Below, piece after piece: positions 45,579 through 55,116 of a stretch of 64,000 nucleotides of DNA. This DNA comes from CBDHFQ01 sp965262565. GTDB lineage: Bacteria > Bacteroidota > Bacteroidia > J057. A program made the translations under genes and the position numbers. Position 1 is the stretch's first letter; each line of letters starts with the position of its first letter. The stretch covers positions 859,309-923,308 of the forward strand of contig CBDHFQ010000020.1 in assembly GCA_965262565.1 (NCBI GenBank). Reading direction: 5' to 3'. The notes below the pieces were generated by a model that saw nothing but the letters and a program-made list of their open reading frames with translations, was not told the origin of the DNA and made no database searches.

Positions 45579-45818
45579 ATGAAAAAGCAAAAGAATAGAA
45601 GACGTTCTTCCCGGTTAATTGCTCCATTAGGATTAACCATAGTAGGGGCTGGGGTTTGTGTGATCGGGGAAGCTATTACTATTAAAATGCAAAGTGATTC
45701 TTTCTGGGATTGGTTCTTAATGGGTACCTTAGGACTGGTAATATTCAATACTGGTCTATCTGTATTTGGGAAAGCAGTAGTGAGGAAAACCAAAGAGGAC
45801 CTGGAAGAATGGAACTAA
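45579..45818 (+). CDS. Small two-helix membrane protein
   Basis: 79 residues with a basic start (MKKQKNRRRSSRL) and two hydrophobic helices (about residues 14-32 and 44-63), the second ending in FGKAVVRKTKEDLEEW. It is preceded by a TATATTTG box 24 bases upstream, giving support for expression. No family recognised. The next gene in the same direction starts 48 bases further on. Confidence 0.65.
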   Translation: MKKQKNRRRSSRLIAPLGLTIVGAGVCVIGEAITIKMQSDSFWDWFLMGTLGLVIFNTGLSVFGKAVVRKTKEDLEEWN

Positions 45819-45866
45819 TATCTTTTGTCTGATTAGTATGATATATCTCGCATTTTCAACTTCCAT

Positions 45867-47063
45867 ATGAAATATTCAAACGTTATTTCCAATTTAGAGG
45901 AATCCGCTACCCTTGCTTTAGCCCAAAAAGTGAGAGAGTTAAAAGCCGAACAGAAACCTGTGATTGGGCTTACGCTAGGTGAACCTGATTTTGACACCCC
46001 AATTCATATACGTCAAGCTGCTGCCAGAGCCATGGAAAATGGACACACGCATTATCCTCCTGTTCCTGGAATACCAGAATTGAGACATGCCATTACCGCC
46101 AAATTTGAGCGTGAGAATCAACTACGCTTTCAACCTAGCCAGATAGTCGTTTCCAATGGAGCCAAGCAGACGCTGTATAATTTAGTAATGTCATTAACAA
46201 ATCCGGGAGATGAGGCGATCTTACCCGCACCCTATTGGGTATCATATTATGCCATGCTACATCTTGGAAAAGTAAAAACACAGGTAGTACCCACCACCTT
46301 TGAGCAAAACTATAAAATTCTTCCTCACCAACTTGAGGAATACATTAATGAGAAAACTAAATTATTCTTTTTAACTACTCCTTCAAATCCTACAGGGAGT
46401 ATGTATACAAAGGAAGAATTGGAAGCATTAGCGGATGTACTAAGGAAATATCCTCAGGTATGTATAATTTCAGATGAGATTTACGAGCATATCGTTTTTG
46501 ATCAGGAGCATGTCAGTATTGCAAGCTTTCCCTTTTTAAAAGATCGGACCATCGTCGTTAATGGATTTTCGAAGGGATACGCAATGACAGGTTGGCGTTT
46601 AGGATATATGGCTGCTCCGGAACCTATAGCAAAATTATGTACTAAATTCCAGGGACAATGTACTTCCGGGGCAAACACTTTCGCTCAGTGGGGGGCAGTA
46701 GCGGCGCTCAACGGAGAAATGAATGAAACTTATAAGATGAGAGAGTCTTTCAGGCAAAGGAGAGATGTGGTTTTTGAATTATTAAAAGATATTCCAGGGA
46801 TACGAATACAAAAACCAAATGGAGCATTTTATCTGTATCCCGACCTTAGCGAATATCTGGGAAAAACTGTAAAAGATGAAGGTAGAACCATTGAGAATAT
46901 CAATCAGCTATGCTCCTTTTTATTAGAGGAGGTTCATCTTGCTCTTGTTCCGGGTTCTGCTTTTGGGACAAAACAACATGTCAGAATTTCATATGCTTAT
47001 AATAGGGAAATTTTAGAAGAGGGGATGGAGAGATTATCCAAGGGATTGGAAATGTTAACATAA
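45867..47063 (+). CDS. Aspartate-type aminotransferase (fold-type I)
   Basis: 398 residues. Motifs of subgroup 1b aspartate aminotransferases: GLTLGEPDFDTPIHIRQAA, NGAKQTLYNLVMSLTNPGDE, APYWVSYYAML, TPSNPTGSMYTKEELEAL, ISDEIYEHIVFD, the PLP Lys in VVNGFSKGYAMTGWRLGY, and the C-terminal Arg region HVRISYAYN. Reversible transfer between aspartate and 2-oxoglutarate is the most likely activity; related substrate ranges cannot be excluded. First of three co-directional genes with short gaps (30 and 10 bases). Confidence 0.92.
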   Translation: MKYSNVISNLEESATLALAQKVRELKAEQKPVIGLTLGEPDFDTPIHIRQAAARAMENGHTHYPPVPGIPELRHAITAKFERENQLRFQPSQIVVSNGAKQTLYNLVMSLTNPGDEAILPAPYWVSYYAMLHLGKVKTQVVPTTFEQNYKILPHQLEEYINEKTKLFFLTTPSNPTGSMYTKEELEALADVLRKYPQVCIISDEIYEHIVFDQEHVSIASFPFLKDRTIVVNGFSKGYAMTGWRLGYMAAPEPIAKLCTKFQGQCTSGANTFAQWGAVAALNGEMNETYKMRESFRQRRDVVFELLKDIPGIRIQKPNGAFYLYPDLSEYLGKTVKDEGRTIENINQLCSFLLEEVHLALVPGSAFGTKQHVRISYAYNREILEEGMERLSKGLEMLT

Positions 47064-47093
47064 TACATCAATTACAATTCTTATATCAACCCT

Positions 47094-48122
47094 ATGGCAC
47101 TTATGGATGAAACAACCTCATATAGTTCTTTGCTATCTCAACTATACCATCGTGCAGAATCAGCAAATATTTTAGTTATAGGTGATTTGATGTTAGATAT
47201 ATACCAATGGGGCCGTGTGGACCGAATAAGTCCGGAAGCCCCGGTACCTGTAGTAGATGTGGAGCGCCAGGAAATTAGGTTAGGAGGAGCTGCAAATGTA
47301 GCCAGAAATTTGTACCAACTTGGAGCCACACCTCATATGTGTGGAGTAGTAGGAGAGGATACTGCAGGTGAGCAAATGATATCGCTGGCTCGTTCTTCAC
47401 ATTTTCCTACGGATTTGATTTTTCAGACAAGCCATAGAAGGACTACCGTAAAAGAGCGAATTATTGCACACCAACAACAAATGCTGAGAATAGATAAAGA
47501 AGACCGGTTTAGCTTGACAAAAGAAGAAAAAGCCCAGGTATTGGTGGGATTGAAGGAAAGAATAGCTTCCTTTGATGCAATTATCTTCGAGGATTATGAT
47601 AAAAGCATGATAGATGCTGAATTAATTCAAGTGGTAATGAACCTGGCTCATCAGTTAAGTATTCCCGTCATGGTAGATCCCAAGTTTTTGCATTTTTGGA
47701 ATTACAATGGAGCCACAGTTTTTAAACCCAATCTGAAGGAATTAAATGAAGGACTTAATGTGAGATTGAAGAACGATCAGTTTAATGACATAGTGGAAGC
47801 AATTCTTGAACTTAGGAAAAGAATGCCTCATTATCAAACCCTGGTTACCCTAAGCAGTCAGGGAATGTTATTTGTAGACGAAGAAGGACAATCTCAACAT
47901 ATTAAAGCACACTATAGAAATATTGCTGATGTATCTGGGGCTGGAGATACTGTGATTAGTGTTCTTACATTGGGGTGGATCGCTGGATTGACCCTTAGTC
48001 AGGCGGTTACCATTGCTAACCTGGCTGGAGGAATTGTATGTGAGGAAGTAGGTGTCGTTCCAATAAGCAAAGCTAAACTTGAAAAAGAAATACCCAAATT
48101 ACCCTTAATCAATCACCTTTAA
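47094..48122 (+). CDS. rfaE1: D-glycero-beta-D-manno-heptose 7-phosphate kinase
   Basis: A 342-residue PfkB/ribokinase-fold enzyme. N-terminal ILVIGDLMLDIYQWGRVDRI and SPEAPVPVV are the hallmark of RfaE/HldE. LGGAANVARNLYQLGA lines the sugar site; C-terminal DVSGAGDTVISVLTLGWIAG contains the anion hole and catalytic Asp. Only the kinase part is present, so the nucleotidyltransferase that makes ADP-heptose must be encoded elsewhere. It supplies heptose for lipopolysaccharide, matching the family-9 glycosyltransferase at 44150-45145. Confidence 0.92.
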   Translation: MALMDETTSYSSLLSQLYHRAESANILVIGDLMLDIYQWGRVDRISPEAPVPVVDVERQEIRLGGAANVARNLYQLGATPHMCGVVGEDTAGEQMISLARSSHFPTDLIFQTSHRRTTVKERIIAHQQQMLRIDKEDRFSLTKEEKAQVLVGLKERIASFDAIIFEDYDKSMIDAELIQVVMNLAHQLSIPVMVDPKFLHFWNYNGATVFKPNLKELNEGLNVRLKNDQFNDIVEAILELRKRMPHYQTLVTLSSQGMLFVDEEGQSQHIKAHYRNIADVSGAGDTVISVLTLGWIAGLTLSQAVTIANLAGGIVCEEVGVVPISKAKLEKEIPKLPLINHL

Positions 48123-48132
48123 CTTCTTTCTC

Positions 48133-49131
48133 ATGCGCGTTCCGTTTTTAGAAATAAAACAAGTGTTGTATAAGATCCTTCTCAAATATGGATTTACTGA
48201 AGAAAGAGCTGACCGTTGTGCCTGGCTTTTTACTATTGCGAGTAGAGATGGCGTTTATTCTCACGGCTTAAACAGATTTCCACGATTCATAGAATATATT
48301 AATAAAGGATATGTTAAGGTAAAGGAAGAGCCTACCCTGATTCGCGCTCATGGACATGTAGAACAATGGGATGGCCAATTTGGTCCGGGCAATTTAAACG
48401 CGTGGCAATCGATGGAGAGGGCGATTTCTCTGGCCCAAAAATATGGGTTATCTATGGTTACCCTAAAACACACAAATCATTGGATGAGAGGGGGAAATTA
48501 TGGATGGCAAGCGGCTGACCATGGATGTATTGGCATATGTTGGACAAATACCCTTCCCAATATGCCAGCCTGGGGAGCAGGAAAGCCTTCTATTGGGAAT
48601 AATCCCTTGATTCTAGCCGTTCCCAGAGAAAAAGGACACGTAGTATTAGATATTGCAATGTCCCAGTTTTCCTTTGGCAAAATGGAAACCTACAAATTAA
48701 AAGGGGAACAGCTTCCTATGATGGGAGGATTTGATGAAGAGGGAAATCTTACGACTGATCCTGATCAAATAGAACGAACGGGAATGGCACTTCCTTTCGG
48801 TTACTGGAAAGGAAGTGGACTTTCGATCATGTTAGACATCCTGGCGTCAGGCTTAGGTTTAGGACAAGCGACACATGAAGTGGGTCAAAGTGGAGATGAA
48901 TATGGACTATCTCAAGTGTTTATAGCCATTGACCCTAAAAAACTGGAAACAGGGGAATTTCTATCTCTTAAGTTGGAACATATTATTCAACACATACACG
49001 CTACCACGCCCCTTAAAGAAGGGGAAACCATATATTATCCTGGCCAGAGAACCTTAAAAACGCGAAACGATAATTTGCAAAATGGAATTCCGGTAAATAT
49101 GGAATATTGGAATAAAATATTAGCCTTTTAA
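48133..49131 (+). CDS. Malate/L-lactate dehydrogenase family, 3-dehydro-L-gulonate 2-dehydrogenase-like
   Basis: A 332-residue NAD(P)H oxidoreductase of the MDH2/LDH2 (YiaK) family, not related to ordinary malate dehydrogenase. Visible: ASRDGVYSHGLNRFPRFIEY (catalytic His), the dinucleotide-binding HTNHWMRGGNYGWQA, GCIGICWTNTLPNMPAWGAG, VLDIAMSQFSFGK and GYWKGSGLSIMLDILASGL. The closest characterised type is YiaK (2,3-diketo-L-gulonate reductase), but no other gulonate genes are here. Ten bases after rfaE1. Confidence 0.87.
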   Translation: MRVPFLEIKQVLYKILLKYGFTEERADRCAWLFTIASRDGVYSHGLNRFPRFIEYINKGYVKVKEEPTLIRAHGHVEQWDGQFGPGNLNAWQSMERAISLAQKYGLSMVTLKHTNHWMRGGNYGWQAADHGCIGICWTNTLPNMPAWGAGKPSIGNNPLILAVPREKGHVVLDIAMSQFSFGKMETYKLKGEQLPMMGGFDEEGNLTTDPDQIERTGMALPFGYWKGSGLSIMLDILASGLGLGQATHEVGQSGDEYGLSQVFIAIDPKKLETGEFLSLKLEHIIQHIHATTPLKEGETIYYPGQRTLKTRNDNLQNGIPVNMEYWNKILAF

Positions 49132-49134
49132 CTA

Positions 49135-49353
49135 TTAGTACTGGTTTTTAAGCATTTTTATCATTATCCAGTTTAATCCTATTAACATAGAATAAATTGA
49201 ACACCAGATAATAATATCAAATACATATTCTTTTAAATTGTAAAAGGAAGTGATCGCAGACTGGAAGCCGTTTTGGTGAAGTAAGATGCTTAAAATGAGA
49301 CCGGAAAGTAAGATAGCTCTCCATTCCTGATCTTTCAAGTTTAATTCTTTCAT
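49135..49353 (-). CDS. Small membrane protein
   Basis: Start taken at the Met ending at 49353 (MKELNLKDQEWRAILLSGLI); the frame reaches 49377. Two membrane helices (about residues 10-27 and 42-66 from this start) leave short loops. Not recognised. Its stop is three bases from that of the YiaK-like gene, which converges on it. Confidence 0.5.
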   Translation of the reverse strand: MKELNLKDQEWRAILLSGLILSILLHQNGFQSAITSFYNLKEYVFDIIIWCSIYSMLIGLNWIMIKMLKNQY

Positions 49354-49628
49354 TGGATGTAGCATTAAAACAAACACTGTTTTTTTATAATGTGAAATAT
49401 ATACTGAGGCGTTTTATTTATCAAAAAAAAAGTATGGATCGTCTTACCTAATTAAATTTATTAACATAGGATATGTGTTTTGATAAGTTTATAATAAAAG
49501 ATCGATTATTATTTAATATTTTAATAAAATAAGCCATTTTATTATTATTTCTTCATTTTGGGGATAACTGAATTATTTTTCCTTCGTTTAAAGTGAAGGA
49601 GGAGAGAGAGGATTGCAACATCTTAAAT

Positions 49629-51551
49629 ATGAAAATTATGGATTCGATGTTATTCAATTTCATAAAGCGTCTTCATCCCTTTACCCTGTTGGAGGAAAGC
49701 AAGTTGGCAGAAGTGGTTAAAGGGCTTGAACAGAAGAAAATTGATGGGAACCAAATGCTTTACAAACAGGATGAGTCTTTTATAGATCACTTATCTATTA
49801 TTTTTGAGGGAACGGTGGAAAAGTATTTTGAAAATGAGCATGGCGAGCGGGTATTGAAGGAGAACTTTTCGAAAGGAGATACTCTGGGAGCTATATCTAT
49901 CATGCTTAATAATCGGAAATGTATAAGATCAGTAAGAACCCTTGAACCTGTAATTTTATATCAATTACCAAAGGAAATTTTTGAATCTATTTTCGAACAA
50001 AATGAAGAAGTAGCTAACTATTTTTATCAACAATTCGGAAAGAGGATGCTCAAGCATGGATATGCGTCCATGTTAGCAAATAAACATACCGATACTAAGG
50101 AGGCCTTTTCAGAGATAAATTTCAATGAAAAACTGGATGCTGTTTACTCAAAGGGTATGTGCTTATGTGATATGCACAACACGATTCAGGAAGCAGCAAA
50201 GAAAATGGAAAATTGGGAAGAGGATTATTTACTTGTTACAGATGAGTCCCAACGGGTTATTGGAATTGTTACAGATAAAGAGCTCAGAAAAGGAGTTATT
50301 ATTCAAGAAAAGAATGTTCACGTTCCTGTGTGGCATATTATGAATACCAATCTTCTACAACTGCCAGGATCTGCGTTTACTTATGAGGCGATCCTGAATA
50401 TGTTGAGAAATAAATCCCAATATTTATTAGTCAGAGATGATGAGACGCAAGCTGTAAAGGGCATTGTCTCCCTGGCTAAATTATTGGGAGCGCATAACCA
50501 ATCTCCTTTTGTCTTTTTAAAAGGTATTGATTTAGAAAAGGATGCACCTTCTTTGACTAATAAATGGAATAAAGTTCCTCTTTTGGTGAGAGGAATGTTA
50601 CAACGTGGAACCAAGCCGGAATCTGTGAATCATATGGTAAGTGCTATTAGTGATTCAATTACTTCCAGGGTGGTTAAAATGGCGATGGCTAATCTTGGCA
50701 AGCCACCAGCAGGCTTTGTATTTATGGCATTGGGAAGTGAAGGGCGGAAAGAGCAGACGCTATTCACAGATCAGGATAATGCCATTATTTATGAAGATGT
50801 TCCGGATTCTCTGGCAAAAGAAGCAACAGAGTATTTTTTGGCATTGGGAAAACAGGTGAGCGATGATTTGCACGAGATTGGATTTACCTATTGTAAAGGG
50901 GATCTTATGGCAAAAAATCCTAAATGGAATCAATCTTATTCTACCTGGGTAAAGTATTACGATAAATGGATTACTGAACCTTTTTCGGAAAATGTACTAT
51001 TTAGCAGTACTTTCTTTGACTGTAGAGCTATTTATGGAGAAGATAATTTATTACTCAATCTGAGGGAATTTTTGTTCAATAGGATACATAGTAAGGGAGA
51101 ACTATTTTTTGCCCAACTAACACGTACTAGCCTGAACAACAAGCCACCACTTACCTTTTTCAGGAATTTTCAGTTAGTTGAGCAGGAGAATAAGGTGAAA
51201 GCGCTCGATATCAAGAAAGCCATGACCCCGATTGTGGATTTTGCCAGAATATACTCACTTAAGCACCAAATCAGCCTTACTAATTCAGGCGAAAGGCTTC
51301 GCAGGTTAAAAGAAAGAGGTATTATTACAGATACTGCTTTTTCAGAATTATATCAGGCCTATTACTTCATGATGAGACTGAGGATGACCTTTCAAACGCA
51401 TTTGATGAGTCAAAATCAACCTGCCAGTAACTTAATAGATCTAAAATGGCTATCGAAAATAGAAAGAGTAACCCTCAAGGAAATTTTCAAATTAATTGAG
51501 AAATATCAACAACAACTTGGAATGGCATATATGGGCGTCCTAAGTATTTAA
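49629..51551 (+). CDS. cNMP-binding / CBS-pair / DUF294 nucleotidyltransferase-like protein
   Basis: Start set at the ATG at 49629 (MKIMDSMLFNFIKRLHPFTL); the frame opens at a GTG 36 bases earlier, inside a run of G/A that would otherwise be an unusually strong ribosome site. About residues 15-130 form a cyclic-nucleotide-binding jelly roll (FEGTVEKYFENEHGERV, SKGDTLGAISIML). Two CBS motifs follow (VTDESQRVIGIVTDKELR, VRDDETQAVKGIVSLAKL), then a nucleotidyltransferase-like core (LGSEGRKEQTLFTDQDNAII, with Gly-Ser and the Asp pair) and a helical DUF294 C-terminus (EIFKLIEKYQQQLGMAY). It resembles GlnD-related signal proteins without the uridylyl-removing half. Function unassigned. Four-base overlap with the convergent malQ. 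Confidence 0.88.
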   Translation: MKIMDSMLFNFIKRLHPFTLLEESKLAEVVKGLEQKKIDGNQMLYKQDESFIDHLSIIFEGTVEKYFENEHGERVLKENFSKGDTLGAISIMLNNRKCIRSVRTLEPVILYQLPKEIFESIFEQNEEVANYFYQQFGKRMLKHGYASMLANKHTDTKEAFSEINFNEKLDAVYSKGMCLCDMHNTIQEAAKKMENWEEDYLLVTDESQRVIGIVTDKELRKGVIIQEKNVHVPVWHIMNTNLLQLPGSAFTYEAILNMLRNKSQYLLVRDDETQAVKGIVSLAKLLGAHNQSPFVFLKGIDLEKDAPSLTNKWNKVPLLVRGMLQRGTKPESVNHMVSAISDSITSRVVKMAMANLGKPPAGFVFMALGSEGRKEQTLFTDQDNAIIYEDVPDSLAKEATEYFLALGKQVSDDLHEIGFTYCKGDLMAKNPKWNQSYSTWVKYYDKWITEPFSENVLFSSTFFDCRAIYGEDNLLLNLREFLFNRIHSKGELFFAQLTRTSLNNKPPLTFFRNFQLVEQENKVKALDIKKAMTPIVDFARIYSLKHQISLTNSGERLRRLKERGIITDTAFSELYQAYYFMMRLRMTFQTHLMSQNQPASNLIDLKWLSKIERVTLKEIFKLIEKYQQQLGMAYMGVLSI

Positions 51552-54274
51552 AAGTCAGTATTCCTGTCTGAGGCTTTCAATAAATCAATTAATAGTTGAT
51601 TCAAATTTTCTGATTGCTTTAAGGTATCTATATCAATATGTAACCTGTATCTCCAATAGTGCTGGGGGTTACTTGGTACATTTATTTGTTCTTCATGAGG
51701 ATTCTCTCTTCTCAATTGTCCATCTAATGCTAATATATCCTGAATTGGGAAAATGGCCCACATACTTGGAGAATACAGATGTTGAGTGATGATTTCCTGA
51801 CTAACCCAAGGCTCACAAAAGTAAGGGGCGACATCATGATGTCCTAAAATGTCTCTGTAAAATGCCTGGGTTCTGGCTCTGTCCATTTCCCACCATGCTC
51901 TCATGGTAGGCATATCGTGGGTGGAAGTGCTGCAAACACTTAGATATGGATAATCTGATGGATGGCCAAATTGCTTTTGGGGATCTTTAGGCATGCGCTG
52001 TATTTCCAGGCTCAGAATGCCTAATTCATCCATGACACTTGGGACCACATCAGGTACCATGCCTAAATCTTCTCCACATACCATCATGTCTGTAGCTTGC
52101 GTGATAGAAGGAAGTTTTGCCATGGCCTCATTGCGCCAAAATTCCTCGTGCCTTTGATAGAAATAATCATCATAAAGTCTATTCAGGATAGATTGGGTGT
52201 ATTGATCCAAATGCTGGAAAGATCTTGTATGCTGTAAAGCTATTCTTGGATTGAATGCTTCCCTATGTGAGAAAGGAGCTTCAATGAAAATAACTTCTGA
52301 AATCAAGCTGAAAAGCCCCTGGCGTATACGATCCCTCATTTCTACCTCCCAATCCTCCCTTTGTTGAAGATATACTTCCACTTCTCTCTGAGTTCGAAAA
52401 CCTTCATGCAATTCATACTGTTCATAATTGGGACTATGAAGAAAAGTTTCTTTGACCACTACTGTATATGGTCCAAAGAGAGGTTCCAACATATGCTCCC
52501 GGATAAAAGGTTTACAAAGGCGATCATAATCTAAATAAAGTCCATTACCGCTCAATTCGTCCAGATGATAAGGAAGAGAAGGATTAAAATGGCCCAGTAA
52601 TCCTTCCACTGCATTCATTGGAATTTCCCAAATTCTGAAAAATCCTAAAATATGATCTATTCTGTACGCATCGAAATAATGGGACATGTGTATAAGTCGC
52701 TTTTTCCACCAGGAAAAATTGTTTTGCGCCATTTTTTCCCAGTAGTAAGTAGGGAATCCCCAATTTTGGCCTCTGACTGCAAAGTCATCCGGTGGAGCTC
52801 CGGCCTGAACGCCCATATGATATATTTCTGGTTGTACCCACGCATCCACACTATTTCTATAAATACCAATAGGAATATCGCCTTTCAGGGCGATTTGATG
52901 CTCATGGGCGTAGGCTACGGCCTGAGATAATTGCAGGTGCAAATGATATTGGATGAAGTAGTGAATAGCTAAATCATCATATTGTGATTGAGAGGGATCT
53001 GTTAGGGTATCTATTTCATCAGACTGATAAACGCTATGGGCGGGCCAATCTTTAAAGGAAGCAGTACCATATTGATCTCTAAGGTAGGAGAAGGCCGCAT
53101 AGGGTCTTAACCAGGAGTGATGTTCCTCCCAAAAGGCCAAAAAGGAAGGTTCCTTTAAGAAGATATCTTTTACTTCGTCATAAAGTTCCTTATAAAATTG
53201 GGATTTAACTTTCATGACCCCTTCATAGTCAATCGTAGATCTATTATTAAGTATCGTAGCGGTTTCCTTGTAGCTATCTGCATACGTCAGTCCATAATGT
53301 TCGCTCATGGCCCTAAGATTGAGGTAAATAGGGTGAAGGGCAAACACTGAAATAGCTGCATAAGGATAGGAATCTACCCAGGTATGTGTTGCTATCGTAT
53401 CATTGATGGGGAGTAACTGGATTAATTTTATACCAATGGATTGTGCCCAATCTATATAAGGGATCAAATCCAAAAATTCACCCACTCCTGTATCTTCTTT
53501 GGTTCTCAAAGAGAATACAGGAACAGCGATACCGGCCGCTTTCCACGAATTAGGAGCATGCCTGAATTCGTTATCTGTCAGAACGATCGCTTTGTTATGT
53601 GAACTGGAAGATATGGTAACGGTTCGGTTTTCCCCTTGTTCCCATTGGACGATAGTTCCATGGGTTGTATCTAATAGCGCATATTTATAGGATATAGAAC
53701 CTGCTTCGTGTAGGTTCAACTCCCCTGTCCAAAGAGGATACTGCCCCCCTTCCAGAATAAAAGCGTGCGCTGGATTCCATTCTCCCAATGAAGGATGATC
53801 TCCTATCACACAAATTACATGATTGGATGCTACCCTTGGGGCATATAATTGAAAACGAAGTTGATAAGGAGTATGCATCCCAAAAAGTGGCGCAGTTGAA
53901 GATCCTTTGGAACGCTTCATAAGTACTTCTGTAAATAGCTTACTGTACCACACTTGATCCTTTGGGGTTTCCGGCCGCCATAAGTCCTTACAATAGGCTT
54001 CTTCTATATTGGGAGAAAATGGTTTTACTATTCGGTTAGGGCCTGATTCCCAAATAATCCCTTGATTTCTCTCATCCTTTAAGAAGTATTTATAGGGTAA
54101 AGGCTTATCGAGATTCATTGGCACATCGACTTCCACTACCCAATAACCCGAGCGATTTAAGTGCATTTCTAATGCTGTTGCTGTATCCCAGTTCCCTAAA
54201 ATGTCCCCTTCACCGCTTACGTATAATTTTTGCCCCCATTCGGTAACATAGGGAATAGAAAATGTGATCCTCAT
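51548..54274 (-). CDS. malQ: 4-alpha-glucanotransferase with two N-terminal CBM20 modules
   Basis: 908 residues. Two starch-binding CBM20 modules come first (residues about 1-100, LYVSGEGDILGNWD, and 125-235, VCVIGDHPSLGEWNPAHAF). Then comes a GH77 catalytic domain of about 650 residues. Catalytic residues lie in FDAYRIDHILGFFRIW (Asp nucleophile), VCGEDLGMVPDVV (Glu acid/base) and TSTHDMPTMRAWW (transition-state Asp). CBM20-CBM20-GH77 is the architecture of plant DPE2 and of several Bacteroidota enzymes that act on maltose and soluble glucans. The domain GH77 also has an insertion with Tyr/Gln-rich helices (about 370-470). Cytoplasmic, no signal. Confidence 0.93.
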   Translation of the reverse strand: MRITFSIPYVTEWGQKLYVSGEGDILGNWDTATALEMHLNRSGYWVVEVDVPMNLDKPLPYKYFLKDERNQGIIWESGPNRIVKPFSPNIEEAYCKDLWRPETPKDQVWYSKLFTEVLMKRSKGSSTAPLFGMHTPYQLRFQLYAPRVASNHVICVIGDHPSLGEWNPAHAFILEGGQYPLWTGELNLHEAGSISYKYALLDTTHGTIVQWEQGENRTVTISSSSHNKAIVLTDNEFRHAPNSWKAAGIAVPVFSLRTKEDTGVGEFLDLIPYIDWAQSIGIKLIQLLPINDTIATHTWVDSYPYAAISVFALHPIYLNLRAMSEHYGLTYADSYKETATILNNRSTIDYEGVMKVKSQFYKELYDEVKDIFLKEPSFLAFWEEHHSWLRPYAAFSYLRDQYGTASFKDWPAHSVYQSDEIDTLTDPSQSQYDDLAIHYFIQYHLHLQLSQAVAYAHEHQIALKGDIPIGIYRNSVDAWVQPEIYHMGVQAGAPPDDFAVRGQNWGFPTYYWEKMAQNNFSWWKKRLIHMSHYFDAYRIDHILGFFRIWEIPMNAVEGLLGHFNPSLPYHLDELSGNGLYLDYDRLCKPFIREHMLEPLFGPYTVVVKETFLHSPNYEQYELHEGFRTQREVEVYLQQREDWEVEMRDRIRQGLFSLISEVIFIEAPFSHREAFNPRIALQHTRSFQHLDQYTQSILNRLYDDYFYQRHEEFWRNEAMAKLPSITQATDMMVCGEDLGMVPDVVPSVMDELGILSLEIQRMPKDPQKQFGHPSDYPYLSVCSTSTHDMPTMRAWWEMDRARTQAFYRDILGHHDVAPYFCEPWVSQEIITQHLYSPSMWAIFPIQDILALDGQLRRENPHEEQINVPSNPQHYWRYRLHIDIDTLKQSENLNQLLIDLLKASDRNTDF

Positions 54275-54387
54275 AACATGTCAGTTTATCCATTGGTAAT
54301 TTGTGGAGAGTAATGCTGTTACCCATTATTCAAAAAGACTAAATTTATGGTAATGTTTTTAATCCCTCACTAGAATAATGGATTTGT

Positions 54388-55059
54388 ATGAATTTTTTAA
54401 TGATCAATAGAAAAGTAGATTGGGTAATTAAAAATATTTTCTTATCAGATAAAAGGAAGCTCTTTTTCCTAGGCCTTTTTTTCTTGCTTGATGGGATATG
54501 GCTCAATGCGCAAAATGCTAAAGAATTGGCTAAGGAAGGATATGAGTTGGCGTTGATGGGAAATTACGAACAGTCGAAGGAAAAATATCTGCAGGCCGTT
54601 TCATTATCCCCCACCACTTCTATATACTATTATTATATAGGGTTGTGTGAATTCGAGATAGGTGAGGATAGTTTGGCCGTGCATTCTTTTACTAAAGCGA
54701 TAAATTTGTTAAAAAACAGACCCGATTACTTCTTTTACAGAGGTAGAGCTAATGCAGAATTAAAGAGGTTTGACGAAGCTATCACTGATTATGATTCAGC
54801 TATATATTTGGATCCCTTTTTAACAGACTATTATGTGCATAGAGGGAGGGTAAAGGCTGCTTTAAAACTTCATGAGCAGGGAGTAGCGGATTTTTCTAAA
54901 GCGATTGAAATTGATCCCAGAATGGGTGATCCATATGTAGATCGAGCCAGAAGTTATCTAGCCTTGGAAATATATGATAAAGCGTGTCAGGATTTAGAAC
55001 TGGCTGTAAAGAGGAGGGCTTTTAACGCCAAGTATCTGTTTCAAACTCATTGTAAATAA
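54388..55059 (+). CDS. TPR-repeat protein, membrane-anchored or exported
   Basis: 223 residues. A hydrophobic segment (about 30-44, KRKLFFLGLFFLLDGIWLNA) acts as signal or anchor; the ATG at 54388 precedes 24 polar residues, so a shorter start is possible, the next Met being at residue 5. Then about four to five TPR units (EGYELALMGNYEQSKEKYLQ, YYIGLCEFEIGEDSLAVHSF, FFYRGRANAELKRFDEAITD, YYVHRGRVKAALKLHEQGVA, YVDRARSYLALEIYDKACQD) to the end. Such proteins serve as adaptors in the envelope. Next to a divergently placed sensor kinase. No specific role visible. Confidence 0.78.
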   Translation: MNFLMINRKVDWVIKNIFLSDKRKLFFLGLFFLLDGIWLNAQNAKELAKEGYELALMGNYEQSKEKYLQAVSLSPTTSIYYYYIGLCEFEIGEDSLAVHSFTKAINLLKNRPDYFFYRGRANAELKRFDEAITDYDSAIYLDPFLTDYYVHRGRVKAALKLHEQGVADFSKAIEIDPRMGDPYVDRARSYLALEIYDKACQDLELAVKRRAFNAKYLFQTHCK

Positions 55060-55116
55060 CAATGAATAAATATATATAGCCTATGATTTCAACAAGTATC
55101 AGCTATTCGATGAACA

